Assembly (NCBI RefSeq): GCF_900090235.1
Contig: NZ_LT607750.1
Location: forward strand, 1,748,501-1,812,500
DNA length: 64,000 nucleotides
Direction: 5' to 3'
Source: Micromonospora echinaurantiaca
Lineage (GTDB): Bacteria > Actinomycetota > Actinomycetes > Mycobacteriales > Micromonosporaceae
Part shown: piece by piece, positions 8,522 to 16,480 of the stretch
Numbering within the stretch: the stretch's first letter is position 1
Layout of the letters: every line of letters starts with the position of its first letter
Program-made: the position numbers and the translations under genes
The notes under the pieces: model-generated
The model's database searches: none
The model's input: the letters and a program-made list of their open reading frames with translations, nothing else
What the model was told of the DNA's origin: nothing

Positions 8522-9565
8522 CTACCGGCTGCGGTCCACGACGTATCCGGTCAGGTCGAGCAGGAAGCGGCCGTCCTCGGTCTCGGCCGCCGGGCCCGGC
8601 GCCCGCTGTCCTTCGCGCAGCGCGGCCGCCGCCAGCTCCCGGGCATTGTGCCGGGCGGACTCGACGCAGTCGTACGCGAGCAGGCGCTGGTGCAGCCAGC
8701 GCACCTCCGCCTCGGTCCGCCGCGCCCGGGTCCGGCCCAGGACCTCGATCAGCCGCTCGCGTTCGTCGGTGGTGCAGCGCTGCATGAAGTCGATGAGGAT
8801 CAAGCTCCGCTTGCCCTCCCAGAGGTCACCCGCGATCTCCTTGCCGTACCGGTCGAAGTCGCCGGTCAGGTTGAGCGCGTCGTCCTGGATCTGGAACGCC
8901 GCGCCCAGATACCAGCCGTAGCGGTCCAGGACGTCGACCGCGTCGTGCCGGCCGGTGGCGACGAGGATCCCGGTGCGGCACGGGTAGATGCAGGTGTACC
9001 AGGAGGTCTTCTTCAGGCACATCCGGTAGTAGGCGTCGGTGTCGAGGTCGCACACGTTGTCGCGGATCCAGCCGATCTCGATCGCCTGCCCCTCCAACGA
9101 GTGGCGCAACATGAGCGCGGTCTCCTCGAACAGCCGCCACGCGATCCCCGAGCCGAGCGCTTTGCGGTTGGCGGCGAGCCGCTGCAGCGCGAGCAGGTTG
9201 GTCATGTTGCCGACGTTGAGGGCGACGCCGACGCCGTACTCGCCGTGCAGGGTCTGTGCCCCGCGTCGCTGCTCACTCTCGTCCTGGATGTCGTCGTGGA
9301 TGAGGAACGCGTTGTGGAACAGCTCCACGGTCACCGCGGCGTTCAGCCCCGCCGACGTCGTACCGCCGAACGCCCGGCAGGTCGCGAGGCACAACGCGGC
9401 GCGCAGCCCCTTGCCCCACCGGCGTGGGTACTCGGCCACCAGCTCGTAGAGGTAACGCGGCCCGCCGGCCGGCACGTCGTCGAGCAGCGCGTCGACCGCG
9501 ATCGTGCGGTAGCGCTCCAGCATGTGCTCGACGTGCCCACCGGCCACGCCGGTGTTTGACGGCAT
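8522..9565 (-). CDS. Polyprenyl (geranylgeranyl-type) diphosphate synthase
   Basis: Condenses isopentenyl diphosphate with an allylic diphosphate. It is 347 residues, normal for trans-prenyltransferases. The first Asp-rich motif is LIHDDIQDES. The second is FQIQDDALNLTGD, where the last position of DDxxD is Asn; this variant is also seen in some GGPP synthases. The start ATG at 9565 has a poor Shine-Dalgarno and lies 8 bases after the stop of the upstream gene, so it is probably read by coupling. It is the last gene of a leftward run that includes copper-trafficking genes. No other terpenoid gene is nearby, so the product could serve quinone, carotenoid or other isoprenoid synthesis. Chain length cannot be read with confidence. 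Confidence 0.88.
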   Translation of the reverse strand: MPSNTGVAGGHVEHMLERYRTIAVDALLDDVPAGGPRYLYELVAEYPRRWGKGLRAALCLATCRAFGGTTSAGLNAAVTVELFHNAFLIHDDIQDESEQRRGAQTLHGEYGVGVALNVGNMTNLLALQRLAANRKALGSGIAWRLFEETALMLRHSLEGQAIEIGWIRDNVCDLDTDAYYRMCLKKTSWYTCIYPCRTGILVATGRHDAVDVLDRYGWYLGAAFQIQDDALNLTGDFDRYGKEIAGDLWEGKRSLILIDFMQRCTTDERERLIEVLGRTRARRTEAEVRWLHQRLLAYDCVESARHNARELAAAALREGQRAPGPAAETEDGRFLLDLTGYVVDRSR

Positions 9566-9573
9566 CGCCGGGC

Positions 9574-9990
9574 TTACCTGGTCGGCGGCGTCGGATCCCG
9601 CGGATCCGGCGACGTCAGCCGGTCGGCGAGCCCGTTGGCCACGTCCGGGACCAGTCGCGCGAGGTTGAGGACGGTGTCCAGCGCGTCGTGCGCGTCCGAG
9701 GTGTACCGGCGGACCACCTCGCCGCGCTGGTCGTCGGCCATCTTCAACTGCGCGACCACCGTGTCGATCAGTGCGTGCCCGTCGGTGCGGACCCGCGTCA
9801 CCAACTCGTCGAACGCGTCCGGGTCGACCCTGCGGTCCGCGCTGAGCTTCTCCTCCAGTCGCCGGGCACTGGCCATGCCCGCCGCGAGTTCCTCCTCCAG
9901 CACCGTGGCCGCGTGGGTCACGGTCTCGGAGGTCTCCTCGGCCACCTTGTCGAAACGCTCGTCCCGGCGCACCCGCTCGTCGTTCTGCAT
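9574..9990 (-). CDS. Small coiled-coil protein, or C-terminal domain of the CopD-CtaG frame
   Basis: A 138-residue segment starts MQNDERVRRDERFDKVAEETS. It is highly charged and helical, rich in Glu/Asp/Arg with hydrophobic residues at coiled-coil spacing (TVTHAATVLEEELAAGM), and ends in a proline-rich tail. It could be an independent protein starting at the ATG at 9990, but no convincing Shine-Dalgarno precedes it. The frame is open upstream into CopD-CtaG without any stop, so it may be that protein's C-terminal tail (see the overlapping entry). I do not recognise the family. Its stop lies 8 bases before the polyprenyl synthase start. Confidence 0.5.
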   Translation of the reverse strand: MQNDERVRRDERFDKVAEETSETVTHAATVLEEELAAGMASARRLEEKLSADRRVDPDAFDELVTRVRTDGHALIDTVVAQLKMADDQRGEVVRRYTSDAHDALDTVLNLARLVPDVANGLADRLTSPDPRDPTPPTR

Positions 9991-12201
9991 GACCGCAGCA
10001 TTCGCCGGGCGGCGGGCAGCGGGTAGAGGTGTGTCGAGATGGTGACTCTCCGCGATTGGACGTGTGGGGGGTCGGCCCGGCTGACCGCCGGGTGTCGGCC
10101 GGCATCGCCGGTCGGCGAGGCCGTCGCGGTCGGCGTGGCTGGCGGCGGCGAGGAAGGCGTTGTAGCGGGCGAGGTCGTCGGCTTCCCCGGTCGCCTCGGC
10201 GCGGTCGGCCGCCCGGTCCAGGCGGGCCTGTTCCCGCTGGTCGGCCCGAACCCACCGGCGCACCAGGACGACCATGACGGCGGCGGCGGGAATCTCCCCG
10301 AACGCCCAGGCGATGCCGGCGCCGAGCTGCTGGTCCGCCAGCAGCGCGGAGGCCCAGGCGGGGTGCACGGCGAGGTACCAGTCGGGGGCGATGAGGGTGG
10401 TGCTCTGCATCAGCACCAGACCGAAGAAGCCGTGCGCCATCATCGCCGCCAGGTGGATGAGCATCAGGATCGGGTACGGCACCCGAGGCCGGCCCGGGTC
10501 GACCCCGATGAGCACCCAGAACAGCAGGTAGCCGGCGACGACGAAGTGGACGAGCATCGCCAGGTGGCCCACGTGGGTACGCATCAACGCGCCGAACAGG
10601 TCGCTGAAGTACAGGGCGAAGAGGCTGCCCGCGTAGCTGCCCAGCGCCACGAGCGGGTGGGTGAGCAGCCGGGCGGGCCGGCTGTGCAGCGCCAGCAACA
10701 GCCACTCCCGGGCGCCCCGCACGTCCGGGTCGGCGGGGCGGCGCAAGGCGCGCAGGGCCAGCGTGACCGGGGCGCCCCCGACGAGCAGGATCGGCACCAG
10801 CATCGACAGCACCATGTGCTGCGCCATGTGCGCGCTGAACAGCACGTACGCGTACCGGGCCACGCCCAGGTTGGTGACCGCCGCGAGCACCGCCAGGCCG
10901 CCCAGCCAGCTCGCGGTGCGGGCGACCGGCCAGCGGTGGCCGCCCCGGCGCAGCCGCCCCACCCCGGCCAGGTAGCCGGCGGCGCCCACCGCGACGGCGC
11001 TCAGCACGAACAGGTCGGGCAGCGGCTGGCCCAGTAGTCGTCCGGGAGTCGGCGCGGCGGGCAGCGGGAAGCCGAGCAGCTCGGTGACCGGGTCGGCGTC
11101 GAGCGGATCGACCGCCACCGGCGTGGGGCTGCGGGACAGCGCCACCGCCAGGCCCAGCGCCGCCGCGAAGACGACCACCTCGCCCGCGGCCAGCCGGGCG
11201 AACCCACCCCGTCGTCCCGAGCGCAGCGCCGGCAGCGTGCGCGCCCGGTGGGCCGCGCCGACCGCACCCAGAACCACCAGCGCGGCCAGCTTGCCGAGCA
11301 CCAGCCATCCGTATCGGGACCGCCAGAGCTCCTCGGCGTCGCCGAGCCGCACCGCGGCGTTCACCGTGCCGCTCACGGCGACCGCCACGAAACAGCCGAG
11401 CGCCAGCCGGCTGTAGCGGCTCACCGCGTCGGCGAGGTGCCGGCTCCGGCGGACCATCAGCAGCGCCACCAGGGCGCCGACCCACAGGGCGGCGGCCACG
11501 ACGTGCAGGACGAGGCTCGACACCGCGATCTGGTGGTTGCCAGCCCCGGCGGCGTGCCCGGTGAACGCCGGCGGCACCACCGCGACCACCGCGACCAGCG
11601 CCACGGCGACGGCCAGGCCGCGCGACACGCCCACCCGGGCCAGCACCGCCACGGCCAGTGCCAGGCCCGCCTGGAGCAGCAGGGCCTGACCCTGCGAGAT
11701 GGCGGTCGCGAAGCTGACCACGCTCGCGGCGCCCAACCGGCCCGCCGACACCCCGAGCACATCGGACACGGTGAGCACGATGAGCACCAGGGCGGTCACC
11801 GCCCAGGCCGCCGCCGCCAGGCCCGCGCGGCGCAGCAGCAGCCAGCCGTACGGGGAGACGCTCGGTCCGTCGCCGGGCAGCAGGAAAGCCGCCGTCACCG
11901 CCAGCCCCACCGTCACCGTGGCGAGGCCGTCGACGAGCAGCCGGACGGCCGGCAACCCCCAGGCCGTCACCGGCCCCGGATCCGGCAGGCCGGGGATCGC
12001 GGCCACCAGCGCGTCGCCGGCCCGCAGCCCCAGCAGCAGTACGGCCACCGCCGACGCCAGAGCCGCGGCGGCCAGCAGCGCGTCCCGCCCGGCCGGCCGG
12101 ATGCGCGCGGCCGGCGCCGATGGTCTGCCACCGGGCGCCCCGGCGGCTGCGGCGCGGTCGGAGCGGTGCGGGTGGGTGGGGGAGGAGACGATGTCGGGCA
12201 C
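9574..12201 (-). CDS. CopD / CtaG (Caa3-type) copper membrane protein, in frame with a coiled-coil tail
   Basis: A polytopic membrane protein for copper import and delivery to cytochrome oxidase. From the GTG at 12201 the open frame is 875 residues. Residues about 45-370 are a CopD-like multi-helix domain (HQIAVSSLVLHVVAAALWVGAL). Residues about 430-690 are a Caa3_CtaG domain with the hallmark ARYAYVLFSAHMAQHMVLSM. CtaG proteins normally end near YNAFLAAASHADRD. Here the frame continues through an Arg/Pro-rich linker (residues about 695-737) into a coiled-coil segment. The GTG at 12201 was chosen for a GAGGTC motif upstream; a GTG at 12294, 17 bases after copC, is also possible. The gene follows copC in the same operon. 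Confidence 0.8.
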   Translation of the reverse strand: MPDIVSSPTHPHRSDRAAAAGAPGGRPSAPAARIRPAGRDALLAAAALASAVAVLLLGLRAGDALVAAIPGLPDPGPVTAWGLPAVRLLVDGLATVTVGLAVTAAFLLPGDGPSVSPYGWLLLRRAGLAAAAWAVTALVLIVLTVSDVLGVSAGRLGAASVVSFATAISQGQALLLQAGLALAVAVLARVGVSRGLAVAVALVAVVAVVPPAFTGHAAGAGNHQIAVSSLVLHVVAAALWVGALVALLMVRRSRHLADAVSRYSRLALGCFVAVAVSGTVNAAVRLGDAEELWRSRYGWLVLGKLAALVVLGAVGAAHRARTLPALRSGRRGGFARLAAGEVVVFAAALGLAVALSRSPTPVAVDPLDADPVTELLGFPLPAAPTPGRLLGQPLPDLFVLSAVAVGAAGYLAGVGRLRRGGHRWPVARTASWLGGLAVLAAVTNLGVARYAYVLFSAHMAQHMVLSMLVPILLVGGAPVTLALRALRRPADPDVRGAREWLLLALHSRPARLLTHPLVALGSYAGSLFALYFSDLFGALMRTHVGHLAMLVHFVVAGYLLFWVLIGVDPGRPRVPYPILMLIHLAAMMAHGFFGLVLMQSTTLIAPDWYLAVHPAWASALLADQQLGAGIAWAFGEIPAAAVMVVLVRRWVRADQREQARLDRAADRAEATGEADDLARYNAFLAAASHADRDGLADRRCRPTPGGQPGRPPTRPIAESHHLDTPLPAARRPANAAVMQNDERVRRDERFDKVAEETSETVTHAATVLEEELAAGMASARRLEEKLSADRRVDPDAFDELVTRVRTDGHALIDTVVAQLKMADDQRGEVVRRYTSDAHDALDTVLNLARLVPDVANGLADRLTSPDPRDPTPPTR

Positions 12202-12310
12202 GTCGGAGACCTCGGTGTCGGTGGCGGGCAACGTCGGCGGTGTTCCGAACCGGTCGACCGCCGGGTCGGGAGTCGGCCGGTGGGGGCGGTTCACCGGGCC
12301 GCGCGAAGGG

Positions 12311-12901
12311 TCAGGACGCGGCGCGCCGCCGGCGCAGCAGGACCACGGCCCCGGCGGCGAGCGCGGCCAGCAGGATCGCGCCGCCGACCAGGACCAGTGC
12401 TCCGGGACCGTCGCCGGCGTCGCGGGTGGCGGACGCGGGGCTGGCCGGCGACGGCTGGGCGGCCGGCGCCGAGGTCGTCGCTGTCGTGGCCGGTGGGCTT
12501 GCGATGGCGGCGGTGGGATCGGCGACGGTGAACCGGTAGGAGCCCTGCACCGGGTGCCCATCGGCGGAGACCACCCGGTAGGCGACGGTGTAGGTGCCGT
12601 TCGCCAGCGGCTCGTCGAGCGTCACGGTGCCCTTCGCCCCGGTGACGGCAGGCCCGCTGGCGGGGATCCTGCGCTGGGCGGCGTCCGAGAGCGCGATGGT
12701 GGTGAAGGCCGGGTTCAGCCGCTCCATGAACTCGAGCGTTATCTGCGTCGGAGCCGTGGTGAGCCGGGCGTCCCTGGCCGGGGTGGCGGCCTTCAACGTG
12801 TTGTGCGCGGCGGCCGGCGCGGCCGGTACGAGCAGCATCGCGACGGCGGCCAGCGTGGCGGCGAGCAGACTGGCGACGGTGGGGCGGGCGTGGGTGGGCA
12901 T
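12311..12901 (-). CDS. copC: CopC-domain copper-binding protein, membrane-anchored
   Basis: Exported copper carrier thought to hand copper to CopD. It is 196 residues. A signal peptide ends at PAAPAAAHN, which would leave His as the first mature residue, the copper-binding amino-terminal His of CopC proteins. The second ligand region is SADGHPVQGSYRFTV, the conserved CopC C-terminal strand. A Pro/Ala/Thr-rich linker leads to a single transmembrane helix (ALVLVGGAILLAALAAGAVV) and an Arg-rich cytoplasmic tail, so the protein is tethered to the outer face of the membrane. The Met-rich site of some CopC proteins is not evident. It lies 15 bases after the DyP peroxidase gene. Confidence 0.93.
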   Translation of the reverse strand: MPTHARPTVASLLAATLAAVAMLLVPAAPAAAHNTLKAATPARDARLTTAPTQITLEFMERLNPAFTTIALSDAAQRRIPASGPAVTGAKGTVTLDEPLANGTYTVAYRVVSADGHPVQGSYRFTVADPTAAIASPPATTATTSAPAAQPSPASPASATRDAGDGPGALVLVGGAILLAALAAGAVVLLRRRRAAS

Positions 12902-12916
12902 GGGTCTCCTGTCGGT

Positions 12917-14146
12917 TCAGCCGAGCAGTTGCTGGCCGATCCAGCCACCCTCGGGGCAGCCGGGTGGGATCGCGAAGATGGCGGAGCCGATCGGGGTGGT
13001 CCACTCGTTGAGGAGGTCCCGCTCGGCGAGGCGCCGTTGGATGGGCAGGAACTGACGGGCGACGTCGGCCTGGTAGGAGGCGAAGATCAACCCGCTGTCC
13101 GCGGTGCCGTCCGCCGCCGGGACGCCGTCGTAGTTGTAGGGGCGGCGCAGGATCTTCAGCCGGTCGTCGGTGACATGGGCCCTGGTCAGGTGGGAGAAGT
13201 CCGGGATGACGGTGAGCCCGTCCGGCCCGAGTGCGGCGAAGTCGGGCTCGTCGTGCTCGGCCGTGCCGGTGAGCGGGGCGCCGGTGTCGAGCCGGCGGCC
13301 GACCGCCAGTTCCCGGTCGGTGCGGCCGAGCAGGTCCCAGGTCTCCAGGTTCATGCTGATCCGCCGCAGGACCAGGGTGCTGCTGTCGCGTAGCCAGTCC
13401 GGCCCGTCGGGCACCCACACGGCGCTGTCCAGTGGGTCGCCGGGTTTCGGGTTCGCGGTGCCGTCGAGTTGGCCGAACAGGTTGCGCTGGGTGCGTCCCG
13501 GTTCGGCGCCGGCGGCCCGCCGGAAGCCCTGCTGTACCCACCGGACGGTGGCGAAGGGTCGGCTGTCCTTCACCAGCACGCGTTGAGCGTGGGCGACGGT
13601 GAGCGGGTCGTCGGCGCAGATCTGCAGCAGCAGGTCCCCACCCGACCAGCGCGGCTGGAGCCGGTCGATGCGGAACGACGGCAGGTCGGCCACCGACGCC
13701 GGTCGCCGGTCGTCGAGCCCGGCCGCCCGGTAGCAGCCCGGGCCGAGGCCGAACGTGACGGTCAGCCGGGCCGGCAGCAGCCCGAGTTCGGGTTCGGTGT
13801 CGGCCAGGGCGGGCCGGCCCTGGGTGAGGCGGGCGGCGTCGTCGGAGAGCAGCCGCAGCATCCGCCCCAGCGCCGCCCGGTCGGTGCCCGGCCGGAGGGT
13901 GAACGCGACGAACGCGGCGTGCGCCTGCGCCTCGGTGGCGACACCGGCCTGCCGGGAGCCGTGGAACGGCTCGACAGCGGTGCCGACCTGCGCCGCCGGG
14001 AGCGCCTGGACGGGGCGTACCGCGGGGGTGTCGGAACGGGCGGCGGTGACGGCGGCGGTGCCGGCGAGCGCGCCCCCGGCGGCCAGGGCGCCGCCGGTGA
14101 GCAGGCCGCGCCGGCTCACCGGCCGCGCGCGGGGCCGTTCGGTCAT
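12917..14146 (-). CDS. DyP-type heme peroxidase, Tat-exported (DtpA/EfeB-like)
   Basis: Heme peroxidase exported folded by the Tat pathway. It is 409 residues. The N-terminus SRRGLLTGGALAAGGALAG is a twin-arginine signal. The DyP fingerprint GQLDGT (GxxDG) lies near residue 230 and supplies the catalytic Asp. The region ending FASYQADVARQFLPIQRRLAE is the conserved heme-pocket C-terminal segment. In Streptomyces lividans a homologue, DtpA, is encoded beside a PCuAC chaperone and CopCD genes and acts in copper-dependent morphogenesis; the neighbours here match. It overlaps the PCuAC gene by 4 bases (ATGA). Confidence 0.93.
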   Translation of the reverse strand: MTERPRARPVSRRGLLTGGALAAGGALAGTAAVTAARSDTPAVRPVQALPAAQVGTAVEPFHGSRQAGVATEAQAHAAFVAFTLRPGTDRAALGRMLRLLSDDAARLTQGRPALADTEPELGLLPARLTVTFGLGPGCYRAAGLDDRRPASVADLPSFRIDRLQPRWSGGDLLLQICADDPLTVAHAQRVLVKDSRPFATVRWVQQGFRRAAGAEPGRTQRNLFGQLDGTANPKPGDPLDSAVWVPDGPDWLRDSSTLVLRRISMNLETWDLLGRTDRELAVGRRLDTGAPLTGTAEHDEPDFAALGPDGLTVIPDFSHLTRAHVTDDRLKILRRPYNYDGVPAADGTADSGLIFASYQADVARQFLPIQRRLAERDLLNEWTTPIGSAIFAIPPGCPEGGWIGQQLLG

Positions 14147-14736
14147 GACGCCGGGCTCATGCTCATCCCGGGCGTGGCGCTGGGGCCCGACGTCGGCGCG
14201 CCGTGGCCGGGGTCGTAGCTCTCCTGCGCGCCGGTGAACGGCTTGGCCACCGCGGTGAACGTCTGGGTGCGGCCGTCGGCGAAGGTGAGGGTGAAGGTCA
14301 GTTCGTCGCCGGCCTTCACCGGCTGCTTGAGGTCCATCAGCATGAGGTGGTCGCCGCCGGGCTCGAGCACGTGCTCGCTCTTGGCCTTGATCACGATGCC
14401 GCCCGGCTTGGCCTGCATGACCATCTTCCCGTCCTTCATGGTCATCTCGTGCAACTCCATCGGCGACACCTCCGTCGACGCCGAGGCGATCGTCACGTCG
14501 GCGTCACCGTCGTTGACCAACGTGCCGAACGCGGCGGTCATCCCCTTGTCGGCCGCCTTCACCCACGGGTCCCGGACGCCGAGCACACCCGTGGCGGCGC
14601 TCGGCGAGGCGGAGGCCGACGGGCTCGGCGCGGCGGCCGGTGAGTCGCGCCCACAGCCGGCGGTGGCCGCGGCCAGGAGGGCGGTGACGAGCAGGACGGC
14701 CGGACGTGGGCGCCGGACGCTGACGGGGCTGGGCAT
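14143..14736 (-). CDS. PCuAC-type copper chaperone lipoprotein
   Basis: Extracytoplasmic Cu(I) chaperone for metalation of cuproenzymes such as cytochrome oxidase. It is 197 residues from the ATG at 14736, with GAGGGGACC upstream; an ATG at 14787 is rejected because it lacks a proper signal. The lipobox AATAGC puts the lipidated Cys at 28. A Ser/Ala/Pro-rich spacer leads to the PCuAC domain with copper ligands MELHEMTMKDGKMVM and, 20-odd residues on, EPGGDHLMLMDL: the Met/His pattern of the family. The extra His/Met-rich tail (DPGHGAPTSGPSATPGMSMS) may add metal sites. Translation is coupled to the DyP gene. I see no Sco gene here. Confidence 0.93.
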   Translation of the reverse strand: MPSPVSVRRPRPAVLLVTALLAAATAGCGRDSPAAAPSPSASASPSAATGVLGVRDPWVKAADKGMTAAFGTLVNDGDADVTIASASTEVSPMELHEMTMKDGKMVMQAKPGGIVIKAKSEHVLEPGGDHLMLMDLKQPVKAGDELTFTLTFADGRTQTFTAVAKPFTGAQESYDPGHGAPTSGPSATPGMSMSPAS

Positions 14737-14829
14737 GGAGGTCCCCTCGGTGATCGATGTGGCGTGGTGGTCGGGCCGGCGGAGCACGAGGTTCCGCTGG
14801 GTGAGTGCGTGTGTGGGCGGCTGGTTGCT

Positions 14830-15588
14830 TCAGGCCGCCGTGCGGTCCTGGCGGTACGCGGATCCGGGGTGGGGTGGCGGCAGCAGCCGCAGGTTTGCCG
14901 GCGCGGGGGTTTCGTCCTCCGCCGGCAGTCGCCAGCGGCTCTGCTCCGGACGGCCGCGGTTGGCCGGGCCGTCGGGCCGCCGGCGTGGCCGGGACATGGC
15001 GACCACGATCGCGTACCCGGCGAGCAGGAAGCCGTGGCTGACCAGCCGCGCGGTGTCCACCCGGCCGATCACCAGGTCGTTGACCGAGAGCAGCACCAGC
15101 GTGCCGACGAACGCGCTGAGCGTCGGCACCAGCCCGGTCGGCCGGGTGCGGCGGGCGGCCACGAACAGGAATCCCGCCCCGACGGCGACGTTCCACGCCG
15201 CCGACTCGTGCCACAGGTGCCCCGACGCGAGCGCCCCGGCCGCCGAGTGGGCGTGCTCGCCGGCCGCACCGCGGCCGATCTGGGCCAGACCGAGCAGGAC
15301 CTGAAGTGCCCCGATCAGCCCCAGCGCGGCCCGCAGGGTGAGCACGAGCCGCTGCCGCCGGCGGTACGGAGCCGGCGCGGGCAGGGCGGCGAGGATGGCA
15401 TCGGTGCGGTCCTCGTGGGCGACGGTGACCGACAGCCGGGCCCGCCGGGTGACCGCCGCCGCCTGGTCGAACCAGGTCCGGCAGTCGCCGCAGCCGGCCA
15501 GGTGGGTCTCCGCCGCCGCCCGCTCGGCGGGAGTCTCCTCACCGTCCAGCTGTGCCGACAACACCTCGCGCCACTGCTCACACCTCAT
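14830..15588 (-). CDS. Zinc-finger anti-sigma factor with multi-pass membrane domain
   Basis: Predicted partner that holds the adjacent ECF sigma factor. It is 252 residues from the ATG at 15588. Residues 1-45 form a zf-HC2/ZAS domain with the HxxxCxxC signature in THLAGCGDC. From about residue 90 several hydrophobic segments follow (LTLRAALGLIGALQVLLGLAQ, VAVGAGFLFVAA, VPTLSAFVGTLVLLSV, LVSHGFLLAGYAIVV), with His residues in the loops (EHAHSAAG, HLWHES). These could sense metal or redox state. The tail is basic. It lies 89 bases after the sigma gene and 93 before PCuAC, so the pair may control the copper genes. Confidence 0.87.
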   Translation of the reverse strand: MRCEQWREVLSAQLDGEETPAERAAAETHLAGCGDCRTWFDQAAAVTRRARLSVTVAHEDRTDAILAALPAPAPYRRRQRLVLTLRAALGLIGALQVLLGLAQIGRGAAGEHAHSAAGALASGHLWHESAAWNVAVGAGFLFVAARRTRPTGLVPTLSAFVGTLVLLSVNDLVIGRVDTARLVSHGFLLAGYAIVVAMSRPRRRPDGPANRGRPEQSRWRLPAEDETPAPANLRLLPPPHPGSAYRQDRTAA

Positions 15589-15677
15589 GTACCGGTAGTC
15601 GGCTCGCCCGCGGCGTTGGTTCCCCGGTACTCCCGGGAAAAGCTCGCATCGACGCAGCTCACAGTGGCTGCGCCGGC

Positions 15678-16247
15678 TCAGCCGGCCGCGTCGCCGCCGC
15701 GCCGTGGGCCCCGCGCGGCTCGGCTGTCCACCGCGGCGACGAGATCCTCCCGGGCCCGGGCCACCCGGGAGCGGATGGTGCCGACGGGGCAGTCGCAGAC
15801 CTCCGCCGCCTCGGCGTAGGACAGACCGAGGACCTGGGTGGCGACGAACGCCTCCCGCCGGTCCGCCGGCAGTGCCGAGATCAACTGCTCCAACACGACC
15901 TGCCCGTCGAAGCTGCTGCGGGACACGTCGAGGTCGTCGTATCCGTCCGACATCGGCACCGTCCGGGGACGCGCGGTGACGGCGCGTACGTGATCGACAG
16001 CGACGCGGCGGGCGATGGCGAGCAGCCACGTCCGGGCCGATGAGCGTCCGGCGAACGACGACAGCGACCGGACCGCCCGCAGGAAGGTCTCCTGCGCCAG
16101 ATCGTCCGCCTCGCCCGGGGAGACCAGGGCGGCGAGGAAGCGCCGGACCTGATGCTGGGTCGCCCGGACGAACCGGGCGGCGGCGTCCTGGTCACCCCGC
16201 CCGGCGGCCAGCGCCCACGCGGTGATCTCCGCCTCGTCGTCAGCCAC
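15678..16247 (-). CDS. ECF (group 4) RNA polymerase sigma factor
   Basis: A 189-residue sigma factor. Region 2 contains DDLAQETFLRAVRSLSSFAGRSSARTWLLAIARRVAVDHVR. Region 4 contains LPADRREAFVATQVLGLSYAEAAEVCDCPVGTIRSRVARAREDL. The start is GTG at 16247, with a strong GGAGGT 6 bases upstream; a longer in-frame ATG at 16292 lacks a ribosome site. A ZAS anti-sigma gene follows on the same strand. The run of same-strand genes beyond it (PCuAC, DyP, CopC, CopD-CtaG) suggests a role in copper or envelope-redox homeostasis. That link is inferred from position only. Confidence 0.92.
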   Translation of the reverse strand: MADDEAEITAWALAAGRGDQDAAARFVRATQHQVRRFLAALVSPGEADDLAQETFLRAVRSLSSFAGRSSARTWLLAIARRVAVDHVRAVTARPRTVPMSDGYDDLDVSRSSFDGQVVLEQLISALPADRREAFVATQVLGLSYAEAAEVCDCPVGTIRSRVARAREDLVAAVDSRAARGPRRGGDAAG

Positions 16248-16367
16248 CCGGCACCTCCACGTAGACCCGCGGGGCACGCTCTCCGACGGCATCCACGACG
16301 AATTGTAGTAGTGGCCGGAGCGCCTCGGGGCGCCGGCCGCGGACGCGCGGACCGATCCGCGACGCCC

Positions 16368-16404
16368 GCTCCTGGCGGGGCCGACCTCCGGCCCCGCCAG
16401 GAGC
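16368..16404 (-). terminator. Strong hairpin terminator after the SDR gene
   Basis: A perfect 15-bp stem (GCTCCTGGCGGGGCC / GGCCCCGCCAGGAGC) with a 7-base loop lies 77 bases downstream of the leftward SDR gene and upstream of the ECF sigma gene, separating the two units. It has no U-tract. Confidence 0.85.
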
Positions 16405-16480
16405 CCGCCGGCCGGCCGGCAGGAGCCGCCGGCAGCGGCGCCGCGCCGCCGAGCAGGCCCCTGCGGAACGGCCCGTCCGC

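Noticed and set aside
8522..11485. A 987-codon minus-strand frame reaching from the polyprenyl synthase up into the CopD-CtaG gene
   Set aside because: Only the part up to 9565 has prenyltransferase sequence; the rest is an Arg/Gly/Pro-rich shadow of the CtaG gene in another frame.
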